A stretch of 64,000 bases of DNA from positions 434,001 through 498,000 of the forward strand of contig NZ_JAKWJS010000001.1 in NCBI RefSeq assembly GCF_022761115.1, given 5' to 3'. This DNA is from Dyella sp. RRB7 (GTDB taxonomy: Bacteria; Pseudomonadota; Gammaproteobacteria; Xanthomonadales; Rhodanobacteraceae). Below the pieces are notes generated by a model. The model searched no databases. It saw nothing but the letters and a program-made list of their open reading frames with translations, and was not told the origin of the DNA. Positions 48,194 through 56,437 of this stretch are shown one piece after another. Both the position numbers and the translations under genes were made by a program. The first letter of the stretch is position 1. Every line of letters begins with the position of its first letter.

Positions 48194-50040
48194 GGCCGCC
48201 TCTGCGCAAAGCTTTCCGACAGATCGGAGGATGGCAGCGTGAAGTGGAAACGCGCGCCCTGGCCCGGCTGCGCATCCGCCCAGACCCGGCCGCCATGGCG
48301 CGACACGATACGCCGCACGTTGGCCAATCCTATGCCATTGCCGGGGAACTCGGAGGCCCGGTGCAGCCGCTGGAACACGCCGAACAGCTTGCCGGCGTAC
48401 TGCATGTCGAAGCCCGCGCCGTTATCGGCCACCACGAACTCATAGCTGCCGTCGCGATGGCGCTGCACGTCGACGTCGATGCGCGCCACCTCGCACTTGC
48501 CGGTGTATTTCACCGCGTTGCCCAGCAGGTTCTGCCACACCGTGCGCAGCATGTTCTCGTCGCCGATGACGATGGGCAGCGGCGCGATCGACCACACGAT
48601 GTGGCGCCCGTGCGCATCGATCTCGGCCAGCGCGCGGGCCTCGTCGGCCAGCGACTGCATGTCCACCGGCTGCAGGCGCAGCGCGCCGCGCCCCAGGCGC
48701 GAGAACACCAGCAGGTCTTCGATCAGCAAGGCCATGCGCCGCGCCGCGTCGTTGATGACCTCGATGTAATGCCGCGAACGCTCGTCGGCGCCCTCGCCCA
48801 GGTGCTGCTGCAGCTTGCCGGCGAAACCGCTGATGTGCCGCAGCGGCGCGCGCAGGTCGTGCGACACCGAGTAGCTGAAGGCTTCCAGTTCGCGGTTGAC
48901 GTCGGAAACCTGCTCGATCTTGCCTTCCAGCTGGCGGTTGAGTTCCTTCACCTGCTGCTCGACCAGCGCGCGCGCGGTGACGTCGCTGAGCGTGAGCAGC
49001 AGCACCGGATCACCGCCGCCGTCCTGCTCCAGCCGGCGTGCGTTGATCACCACGTGGCGATCGACGCCGTCGACCGTGCGCTGGATCAGCTCGTAGTCCC
49101 ACAGCTCGCGGTCGAGCAGCAACACGTCGTTGAGGCGCTGCAGCAGCGCGCTGTCGGTCCAGGCGCCATCGCCGATCTCGGTCAGCGGCAGCGACTGGCG
49201 GAAATCCGGCGGCAACCCGTAAAGCTCGCCAAACGCGGCATTGACCAGCAGCGTGCCCAGTTGCGCGTCGAGCAGCGCGATTGGCTCGCGCACCGCCTGC
49301 ACGATCAGCTGCGAACGCTGCACGGCCTGCCCTTCGCGCACTTCGGCACGCAGGCGCCGGCTGATCTGCCGTTCGGACACGATCACCACGATGGTGAGCA
49401 GCAGCACCTGCGCGATGGCGGTGATGGCCAGCGCCAGGCTGCTGTTGAACGATTCCCGCTTCGCCTCGGCACGGCGCTTGAGCAAGGTGTCGTTCTCGTT
49501 GCGCACGATGCCGTCGATGAGATCGTCCATCTTGAACAGCGTGCCTGAATCGCGCATGGCGTCAGCGGCGCCGTTCTGGTCGCCATGGTCGTAGCGCTGC
49601 ACCGCCTGCCCGCTCAACGCGAGCCGACCGTTGACCACTGCGCTCAACGAGCCGATCAGCGCCTGCTGGTCGGGGCTGTCGATGGTCATGTCGCGCAATT
49701 GCGCCAGCAGGCCCGGAGTCTCATGGGCGGCCCGCTCGGCGCGCGCGCGAACCTGCGGGTCGGCGTCGCCATGGATCATGCGATAGATGGCCGCCTCGCT
49801 GTCGCGCGTCACATAGGCGATGCGATAGGTCAGCGACTTCACTTCCGACGAGTGCGTGACGCGCTCATTGGCCTCGATCGCCTCGCCCGCCCCGCTGCGC
49901 GTGACCATATAAGGCAATGCCACGATCACCAGCACGGCCGCCAGCAGGCCGCCCAGCCGCCAACGCAGGGCGATACGGTCCCTCATGGCCGGCCGCAGCG
50001 TCGACGCCAGTTTCCAGGATGAGCGCAACATGTAGGGCAT
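48190..50040 (-). CDS. Membrane histidine kinase with CHASE3-like sensor and PAS
   Basis: A protein of 616 residues. Two transmembrane segments (about 28-46 and 203-222) flank a CHASE3-like periplasmic helix bundle (SSEVKSLTYRIAYVTRDSEAAIYRMIHGD). A PAS-like domain follows (IVQAVREPIALLDAQLG), then a linker coiled coil and the kinase core: SYSVSHDLRAPLRHISGFAGKLQQHL (His) and an ATP lid (WQNLLGNAVKYTG, NGAGFDMQYAGKLFGVFQRLHRASEFPGNGIGLANV). This core resembles bacteriophytochrome-type kinases. The start at ATG 50040 has weak ribosome-site support; ATG 49986 is an alternative. First gene of the phosphorelay operon. Confidence 0.9.
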   Translation of the reverse strand: MPYMLRSSWKLASTLRPAMRDRIALRWRLGGLLAAVLVIVALPYMVTRSGAGEAIEANERVTHSSEVKSLTYRIAYVTRDSEAAIYRMIHGDADPQVRARAERAAHETPGLLAQLRDMTIDSPDQQALIGSLSAVVNGRLALSGQAVQRYDHGDQNGAADAMRDSGTLFKMDDLIDGIVRNENDTLLKRRAEAKRESFNSSLALAITAIAQVLLLTIVVIVSERQISRRLRAEVREGQAVQRSQLIVQAVREPIALLDAQLGTLLVNAAFGELYGLPPDFRQSLPLTEIGDGAWTDSALLQRLNDVLLLDRELWDYELIQRTVDGVDRHVVINARRLEQDGGGDPVLLLTLSDVTARALVEQQVKELNRQLEGKIEQVSDVNRELEAFSYSVSHDLRAPLRHISGFAGKLQQHLGEGADERSRHYIEVINDAARRMALLIEDLLVFSRLGRGALRLQPVDMQSLADEARALAEIDAHGRHIVWSIAPLPIVIGDENMLRTVWQNLLGNAVKYTGKCEVARIDVDVQRHRDGSYEFVVADNGAGFDMQYAGKLFGVFQRLHRASEFPGNGIGLANVRRIVSRHGGRVWADAQPGQGARFHFTLPSSDLSESFAQRRP

Positions 50041-50097
50041 GTTTGCAGAATCACCCCAACTATTGCCAGCTCCTATCGCACGCTTGTTACTTAGCCA

Positions 50098-52485
50098 TTA
50101 GTAGGCAGCTGCCGATCCGGTGTCCGGACGGGAAGCCTTGACGCTCATCGAGGAAGGCCTCGCGTCAGGCTGCTGCCCCCAGGAGCGGTTCGGCTCGGCT
50201 TGCATGGTGAAATGCAGCTCGCCGCCGGCCAGGATCTCGCCATGGCGCAGGAACACGCGATCCAGCGGCCTGCCGTTGAGCGAGACGGCGCCGACGTAAG
50301 GATGCGCATCGTCCAGCGGCGCGGCGCTCACGGTGAAGGTCTTGCCGTTGGATAGGTGCAGCGTGGCGCGGTCGACGAAGGGGCGGCCGATGGCGTACTC
50401 ATCGCTGGCCGGCGTCACCGGGTAGAAACCCAGCGCGGTGAAGATGTACCAGGCCGACATCTGGCCGAGGTCGTCGTTGCCGGCCAGCCCATTCGGTCGC
50501 GTGGCGTACTGGCTGTCCATGATCTGCTTGAGGCGCTTCTGCGTCTGCCAGGGGGCGCCGGCGTAGTCGTACAGGTAGGCCAGGTGATGGCTGGGCTCGT
50601 TGCCATGGGCGTACCAGCCGATCAGGCCGGTGATGTCCTCTACGTGCGCGAAGCGCGCCGGGTCCACCTTGGCATCGAACACGCTGTCCAGCCTGGTCAC
50701 GAAGCGCGCATCGCCGCCCATGGCCTTGACCAAGGCCGCTACGTCCTGCGGCACGTACCAGGAGTACTGCCAGGCATTGCCTTCGGTGTAGTCGGTGCCG
50801 TAGCCGGCCGCGTCCGGATCGAACGGCTCGCGGAAGCTGCCATCGCTCTTGCGCGCGCGCATGAAGCCGGTCTTGGGGTCATACGCGTTGCGCCAGTTGC
50901 CGGCACGCTTCTCGAAAGTGGCGGCGATCTCCTGGCGGCCCATCGCCTTGGCCATTTGCGCCAGCGACCAGTCGTCGTAGGCGTATTCCAGCGTCTTGGA
51001 GGCGCCCTCGGGTTCCTTGTCGATCGGCACGTAGCCGAGCTTCATGTAATCGCCCAGGTCACCGTAAGGCGCATAGGTGGCGCTGGCCACCATGGCTTTC
51101 AGCGCCGCGTCGGCATCGAAGCCGCGCACGCCCTTGATATAGGCGTCGGCGATCACCGGCACCGCGTGGTAGCCGATCATGCACCACGTCTCCAGGCCCT
51201 GGTACGCCCACACCGGCAGGATGCCGAACGGGCTGGTCTCGCGCGCGGCGATCAGCGAACGGATGAAGTCGGTGCTGCGCTGGGGCAGCAACAGCGCCAT
51301 CAGCGGTTGCTGGGCGCGATACACGTCCCACAGCGACCAGGTCGAGTGGAATTCGAACGGGCCGTTCTTGTCCACGGCCTGGTGCACGGCGCCATCGGGG
51401 CCGCGAAACTGGCCATTCACGTCCATGCTCAGCGTGGGCGACAACAGGGCGTGATAGAGCGAGGTGTAGAAGCCGACCCGCTGGTCCTTCGATGCGTCCA
51501 CGTCGATCACCGCGAGCGCCTTGTCCCACGCCGCGCGTGCCTCGGCGCGGCGCGCGTCGAAATCCCAGCCCTGCCCTTCGGCATCGAGGTTGGCGACGGC
51601 GTTGGCCTCGCTCACCGGCGAAATGGCCACCTTCACGCCCAGCGGCTGCTTGAGCTGGCCGAAATCGAATACGCCGACCAGCGCGCGGCCGTTCTGCGCA
51701 TCGCTGTCTTCCGGCTGGTTGCCCGGGCCCTTGAAACCCTTGTAGGTCACGTCCGTTTCGCGGTTGTAGAGCGTGCGCGACTGCATCGGCTGCGAGAAGC
51801 GCATGGCGAAGCACAACTCGCGCCCCGGCGCCCAGCCGCGCGTGGTGCGGCAACCGGTGACGGTGCCGTCGTCATGCACGCGCAGGCTCGCCCACAGCAC
51901 CTTGCCGGCGTAGTCGTAGATGCTGGGCCGCAGGTCCAGCAGCAGGTGCGCCGGCTTGCCGACGGGGAAGGTGTAGCGGTGCCAGCCGATGCGGCGCCCG
52001 GCGGTAAGCTCGGCGCGCACGCCATAGTCGCCCAGCGTCACGGCGTAATAACCCGCCTCCACGACTTCACTGTCATGGCTGAAACGCGAACGGTAGCCGC
52101 TGCCGGGCTTGGCCGGATCGCCCTGCTCCAGCCGCACCTCGCCCGCGATGGGCATCACCAGCACATCGCCCAGGTCCGAATGTCCCGAACCGGAGAAGTG
52201 CGTATGCGAGAAGCCGAGCAGGCTGCTGTCGCCGTACTGGTAGCCGGCTGCCCATTTGTAGGCATGCTTGAAATCCGGCATGGCGGTGTCCGGCGACAGC
52301 TGGATCATGCCGAACGGCACCGTGGCGCCCGGGAAGGTATGGCCGTCGCCGCCGGTACCGATGCGCGGGTCGACCTCGACCGAATGACCCGGCGGCGCCG
52401 CCACCGCCATGGCCGGCCACAGGGAACAGGCCACGGCTACCGCAAGCCACGAACGGAACGCTAGACCAGCCATCGGATTCCCCAT
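50098..52485 (-). CDS. GH92 alpha-mannosidase (Sec-exported)
   Basis: A protein of 795 residues with a Sec signal peptide (SWLAVAVACSLWPAMAVA). It has the GH92 landmarks: VDPRIGTGGDGHTFPGATVPFGMIQLSPD at the N-terminus, GFSHTHFSGSG, YAYDDWSLAQMAKAMG, AHGNEPSHHLAYLYDYAGAPW and NDDLGQMSAWYIFTALGFYP. GH92 enzymes are Ca2+-dependent exo-alpha-mannosidases (mainly alpha-1,2, also 1,3 and 1,4) acting on N-glycans and mannans by inversion. It has its own upstream operator-like site and follows a terminator after the receptor gene, so it is probably a separate transcript. A second GH92 lies at 60941. Confidence 0.95.
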   Translation of the reverse strand: MGNPMAGLAFRSWLAVAVACSLWPAMAVAAPPGHSVEVDPRIGTGGDGHTFPGATVPFGMIQLSPDTAMPDFKHAYKWAAGYQYGDSSLLGFSHTHFSGSGHSDLGDVLVMPIAGEVRLEQGDPAKPGSGYRSRFSHDSEVVEAGYYAVTLGDYGVRAELTAGRRIGWHRYTFPVGKPAHLLLDLRPSIYDYAGKVLWASLRVHDDGTVTGCRTTRGWAPGRELCFAMRFSQPMQSRTLYNRETDVTYKGFKGPGNQPEDSDAQNGRALVGVFDFGQLKQPLGVKVAISPVSEANAVANLDAEGQGWDFDARRAEARAAWDKALAVIDVDASKDQRVGFYTSLYHALLSPTLSMDVNGQFRGPDGAVHQAVDKNGPFEFHSTWSLWDVYRAQQPLMALLLPQRSTDFIRSLIAARETSPFGILPVWAYQGLETWCMIGYHAVPVIADAYIKGVRGFDADAALKAMVASATYAPYGDLGDYMKLGYVPIDKEPEGASKTLEYAYDDWSLAQMAKAMGRQEIAATFEKRAGNWRNAYDPKTGFMRARKSDGSFREPFDPDAAGYGTDYTEGNAWQYSWYVPQDVAALVKAMGGDARFVTRLDSVFDAKVDPARFAHVEDITGLIGWYAHGNEPSHHLAYLYDYAGAPWQTQKRLKQIMDSQYATRPNGLAGNDDLGQMSAWYIFTALGFYPVTPASDEYAIGRPFVDRATLHLSNGKTFTVSAAPLDDAHPYVGAVSLNGRPLDRVFLRHGEILAGGELHFTMQAEPNRSWGQQPDARPSSMSVKASRPDTGSAAAY

Positions 52486-52494
52486 GCGCCTTGG

Positions 52495-52512
52495 ATTTAG
52501 ATCGGTTGAAAT
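52495..52512. promoter_or_regulatory. LacI-type operator-like site before GH92
   Basis: ATTTAGATCGGTTGAAAT, 10 bp upstream of the GH92 ATG, is an imperfect palindrome with a central CG and ATTT...AAAT ends. Its first ten bases are identical to the sites before glucokinase and the first receptor, so one regulator may bind all three. Confidence 0.65.
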
Positions 52513-52555
52513 CTAGCAGCGCCGATGCGGTTGTGCACGCTGCGGTGCCCGCACC

Positions 52556-52586
52556 AAAAAAAGGCCTGCCGCAACGCGGACAGGCC
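52556..52586 (-). terminator. Rho-independent terminator of the first receptor gene
   Basis: On the minus strand a stem formed by GGCCTGTCCGC/GCGGCAGGCC (one bulge) with a short loop is followed by seven T (A-tract 52556-52562 on the plus strand). It lies about 60 nt after the receptor stop (52648) and separates it from the GH92 gene. Confidence 0.85.
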
Positions 52587-52647
52587 AAACGGGGGAAAGC
52601 CTCGGCCAGGCCAGCCCGGCCGGGGCCGGGCCGCCTGGTTGCCGGCA

Positions 52648-55530
52648 TCAGTCGATCTTCCAGTCCAGCGACAGGAACACCTCGCGGCCGGTGTAGCTGG
52701 CGCCCTGCTGCGTGGGGATGAACTCGAAGCCGCCCGCGTAGTACGGGATGGCGCCCACCTTGTCGAACAGGTTGGACACGTTGAGGCCGAGCTTGAGCCG
52801 GTCGGTGAACTGGTAGGACGCGGCGGTGCTCCAGGTGATCCACGGCGCGATGCGCCCGCGATAGATCACGCACTGCGGATCGCCCTGCACCGGCTGGATG
52901 CCGTTGGGCAGCACTTCGCAACCGGCGTAGTTGTTGGCGCGGATGCCGCCCGAGCGCTCGCCGTGCAGCGTGACGTCCCACGGCCCCTTATGCCAGCGCG
53001 CGGTGCCGGTGAGCTTGCTCGCCACATACTGGTAGCGCGTGTTGACCAGCGGATCGGAGGGGAGATCGCGCTCCTTGAACGACAGGTTGTTGGTGTAGTC
53101 GAGATTGAAATTGAAGTTGCCCCAGTCGGCCGTGGCGAACTTGTAGGTCAGCGAGGCATCGATGCCGCTGACGTAGAGCGAGGCTTCGTTGATCGGGCCC
53201 ACCGTGGCGCTGAGGATGTTGCCGGTGGCGTCACGCTGGACGTCCTTGATCACCAACCGGCAGTACTCCGAACCCAGCGGATGCGCGATGTAGGGCGCCC
53301 CGGTCACGGTTTGCCCGGTCAGGCAGCCGGCTTCGTCGGTCAACAGGGTGCTGGTGTCGATCCACTTGATCGCGTTGTCGATGCCCATGTGCCAGTAGTC
53401 GGCCGACACCGCCGGCCCGTCGACCATCGGCACGTCCCACACGAAGCCGTAGGTCCACGAATGCCCGGTCTCCGGCAACAGGTTGCGGCTGCCGCCGGAG
53501 TACTGGTTGAAATAGGTCGAATGCTGGAAGCCCTGGCAGGCGCGGTCGCCGGTCTGGATGCACTGCAGCGGATCGGCGTAGTAGCCCACGGTGGTCTGCG
53601 AAGCATCCAGGTAGATCGCCTGCATGTCCGGCGCATGGAAGTTGGTGCCGTAGGTGCCGCGCAGCAACAGGCTACCCAGCGGGCGCCATTCGATGGCGGT
53701 GCCCCAGGTGCGGGCGACATTGGCGAGGCTGGCATCGCGGTACTTGTCGATGCGACCGGACAGCGTCCAGTTCAGCGTCTCGGCCAGCGGGATGCGCAAC
53801 TCGGTGGCGGCCGACACGCGGTTGCGCGTGCCGCCACCGGTGATGAAGTTCTGGAACGGATCGCTGAAGGTGGTGGTGTTGCCGCGCGGGTCGGGCGCCA
53901 GCTTGAAGCCCTGGTGATTGCCTTCCAGCACGCCGGCAAAACCGATCGGACCGGCCCAGGTGTCGAACAGGTTGCCGTTGAGATTGAAGGTGGCCTGGTC
54001 CATCCAGCTATAGGCGCTGTTGACGCCACCCACGGCGAAGCTCTGGTAGTCCGCCGGCGAGATCGGGCTCCAGAAGCGGCGGCTGTCCAAGGCGTAGGTC
54101 GGATACGCGGTGCCGCCGATCGTGGTGGTGCCCCGCTGCGGGCCGAAGAAGTAGTCGAACATGCCCTGTTCGTTCAGGCCGGTGTAATGCTCGTGCACGA
54201 TGTACTTGTTGGTGCCGAGGTTCAGGTCCCAGTTGAAGCGGTCGCCGAAGACGGTGCCGCGCAGGCCGCCATGGATGTCCCAGTTCTGCTCGTAGCTATG
54301 CGTATTGCCGTAGCTGCCCAGCTCCTGCGGCGTCAGCTGCCGCACATAGTTGCCGATGACCTGGCCGGTGGTCTGGTCGTAGAAATTCGTGGGCAGGCCG
54401 GCCATCGGGGACAGCCCCGGCAGCGAGGTGTTGCTGCTGCCGGTGGTGTTCCACAAGCCCACCGAGCCGTACGCCTCCAGGCCTTGGCCGAAGTCGTAGC
54501 CGCCGGCCACATAAGCGTTGTCGCTGCGCAGGCCGGGGGTCAGTACCCAGTTGCCGTAGGCGGCGCGCTGCGTGCACGAGACGCCCCGGTCGGTGACCTG
54601 GTTCGGGATCACCACGTCGCCATGCGTTGCCACGGTCTTGTGGTGCTGCGCCTGGAAGTTGTCGCCGAACTGCGCGCAGGCGCCCGCGGGCGGCGCGATG
54701 TACTGGTTGGCGGGATCGAGCAGGGCCAGGCCGCTCGACGTCACGAAACCGAACATGCGCGCGCTCGGACCCCACGTACCGTAGCCGGCATCCGCCTGCG
54801 AGTCGGTATAGGTACGGTCACGGCCCCACAGCGGCGAGCGGTTGGTGTGCTCGTAGTTGTAGATGATGTGCCAGTGGTCGCCCGAGCGGCCGCCGGTGAA
54901 GTTGAGGTCGCCGTACTGGCGCCCACCACGCGTGGCGCCGCCGCCGGTCAACTGCAAATCGTCGCCCTGGTAGCTCTTCTTCAGGATCACGTTGACCACG
55001 CCGGCCACCGCATCCGAGCCGTAGATCGAGGATGCGCCGGTAGCCAGCAGCTCGATATGGTCGACCATGCCGACGGGAATATTGTTGTAGTTCTGGAACG
55101 TGCTCTGGCCCGCGCTGGGCTGCGGGTAGTCGGCGATGCGATGGCCGTCGATCAGCAGCAGGCTATGGTCCGGCCCCAGGTTGCGCAGGTTGATCGGTCG
55201 CGCGTTGACCGCCGTATTGCCCCAGGTGGACATGCGATCGGTCCACTGCGGCGTGGCGATCTGCGGCAGCGAATTGAGGAACTCGAACAGCGTGGTATAG
55301 CCCTGCGCCTTGATCTGTTCGGCGGTGACCACGGTGACCGGTGCCGAGCCCTCGATTTCCGAACGCGGGATGCGCGAGCCAGTAACGATGACCTTGTCCA
55401 GCGTCACGGCTTTCTTGTCCGGCTCGGCCTGCGGGCCGGTCGCGGCCGTCTGCGCATGGATCGATGGCACGGTGAGCGCGAGCGCCAGGGAGCTCGCCAG
55501 CAGGTGGCGGCGCATACGGATGTTTTTCAT
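52648..55530 (-). CDS. TonB-dependent receptor, mannoside locus (copy 1)
   Basis: A protein of 960 residues from ATG 55530, with AAAGGGA 6 nt upstream. It has a signal peptide (MKNIRMRRHLLASSLALALT) and the plug start VTLDKVIVTGSRIPRSEIEG. The plug has TLFEFLNSLPQ, QSTFQNYNNIPVGMVDHIELLATGASSIYGSDAVAGVVNVILKKSYQG and LLIDGHRIADYPQ. A long beta-barrel ends YTGREVFLSLDWKID. The protein probably imports glycans across the outer membrane with TonB energy. It is a near-duplicate of the receptor at 56438-59341, from the start through most of the barrel. It has an unusually long leader, with operator-like sites 355 bp upstream. Confidence 0.95.
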   Translation of the reverse strand: MKNIRMRRHLLASSLALALTVPSIHAQTAATGPQAEPDKKAVTLDKVIVTGSRIPRSEIEGSAPVTVVTAEQIKAQGYTTLFEFLNSLPQIATPQWTDRMSTWGNTAVNARPINLRNLGPDHSLLLIDGHRIADYPQPSAGQSTFQNYNNIPVGMVDHIELLATGASSIYGSDAVAGVVNVILKKSYQGDDLQLTGGGATRGGRQYGDLNFTGGRSGDHWHIIYNYEHTNRSPLWGRDRTYTDSQADAGYGTWGPSARMFGFVTSSGLALLDPANQYIAPPAGACAQFGDNFQAQHHKTVATHGDVVIPNQVTDRGVSCTQRAAYGNWVLTPGLRSDNAYVAGGYDFGQGLEAYGSVGLWNTTGSSNTSLPGLSPMAGLPTNFYDQTTGQVIGNYVRQLTPQELGSYGNTHSYEQNWDIHGGLRGTVFGDRFNWDLNLGTNKYIVHEHYTGLNEQGMFDYFFGPQRGTTTIGGTAYPTYALDSRRFWSPISPADYQSFAVGGVNSAYSWMDQATFNLNGNLFDTWAGPIGFAGVLEGNHQGFKLAPDPRGNTTTFSDPFQNFITGGGTRNRVSAATELRIPLAETLNWTLSGRIDKYRDASLANVARTWGTAIEWRPLGSLLLRGTYGTNFHAPDMQAIYLDASQTTVGYYADPLQCIQTGDRACQGFQHSTYFNQYSGGSRNLLPETGHSWTYGFVWDVPMVDGPAVSADYWHMGIDNAIKWIDTSTLLTDEAGCLTGQTVTGAPYIAHPLGSEYCRLVIKDVQRDATGNILSATVGPINEASLYVSGIDASLTYKFATADWGNFNFNLDYTNNLSFKERDLPSDPLVNTRYQYVASKLTGTARWHKGPWDVTLHGERSGGIRANNYAGCEVLPNGIQPVQGDPQCVIYRGRIAPWITWSTAASYQFTDRLKLGLNVSNLFDKVGAIPYYAGGFEFIPTQQGASYTGREVFLSLDWKID

Positions 55531-56437
55531 GGCTATCCCTTTCATAAGAACCGGTTGTCGTGTCCGCCCTCCCCGGTGGCCTCCGGGCCGGAACGAGCGC
55601 TCTGTGCGTTTCCTTCGTCAGATCCATGCAACGCTGTCGACACCAGGGTCGACGGCTCACGCGGCACGCAAGCAGCCATCGCCCTGCCACGCGAGGCAGA
55701 ACCAGCAAGATCGATTCGCAGTGATTTCCCCGGCCAGGCCGTGTGTGCTGGCACCGGCGGCATGCCGCCCCGTTGCCATCCCTTCGAATGCCGCAACGCT
55801 TTCTCACATCCGCCCGTATGGACGTCTATTCACCGACACCATCGAGAACGGCATCACGAGTGAGAGGCGTAAGCAGATCGCTCAATTTAGATCGAGATAA
55901 ATACTTCCGTAATATTTTGATCGAGGCAAGTCACGATGCGACAGAACTTACGCCATCGCAGGAACCCATTTCGCCATGTATTTGGTCAGCGGCAGCTTTT
56001 GCAGCCCGCTGCATTGACCGCGGCAAGACAACCAGCGCCGTCGTGGCTGGCCGCTCAAACGCCGGCGACCCCAGCGGCTAATGCCGCGCCAGGCCTGGGT
56101 TTTGGCGTGCTTCGGCGGCATCCCAGCGCGCCGCCAGCGACCTGCTCGGCATGGCGGCTACCGTTGCGCATCGATCGCCAGCCCCTCCATCGCACCGCCC
56201 AGATGTAGGCGCATACCGGCTCGTTGCCGATCGACTAGATGACACATTCTCGGTCAACAGCCAACGCAACCAAACGTGCTTGGTCAGCATCCGCATGGCG
56301 CTTATCGCCACACTCGTGTTCGTGCCGAAGGAGAAACGTGGCTAGTCGCCACCTTCATCCGCATCCATGGGATGGAATGGGAAACCCGATCGGGCAAGGC
56401 GAGCCCGGCGCATGCCGAGCCCGCCTCCCCGCAGGGA
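55531..56437. other. Intergenic region with receptor leader and operators
   Basis: About 900 bp between the two receptor genes. The 110 nt next to 55530 resemble the leader of the second receptor, so the duplication includes it. Operator-like sites lie at 55885-55931. The remaining 55932-56437 contains short frames (for example 56151-56345, plus strand, ending VPKEKRG) with no recognisable content; its base composition falls locally. It may be remnant DNA from the duplication. No complete gene was seen. Confidence 0.5.
55885..55931 (-). promoter_or_regulatory. Tandem LacI-type operator-like sites before receptor 1
   Basis: Two 18-bp elements, ATTTAGATCGAGATAAAT (55885-55902) and ATTTTGATCGAGGCAAGT (55914-55931), start 29 bp apart. 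Between them on the minus strand TTGCCT, then 17 bp, then AAGTAT can be read as -35/-10 boxes, so repressor bound to both sites would flank the promoter. The same pair, same spacing and similar flanks are found at 60712-60758. Confidence 0.7.

Noticed and set aside
52525-55863. Plus-strand open frame of 1112 codons
   Set aside because: Antisense to the TonB-dependent receptor; Arg/Val/Gly-rich translation without motifs.
55936-56345. Short plus-strand frames in the receptor gap
   Set aside because: No ribosome site, no similarity recognised, and codon usage unlike neighbours.
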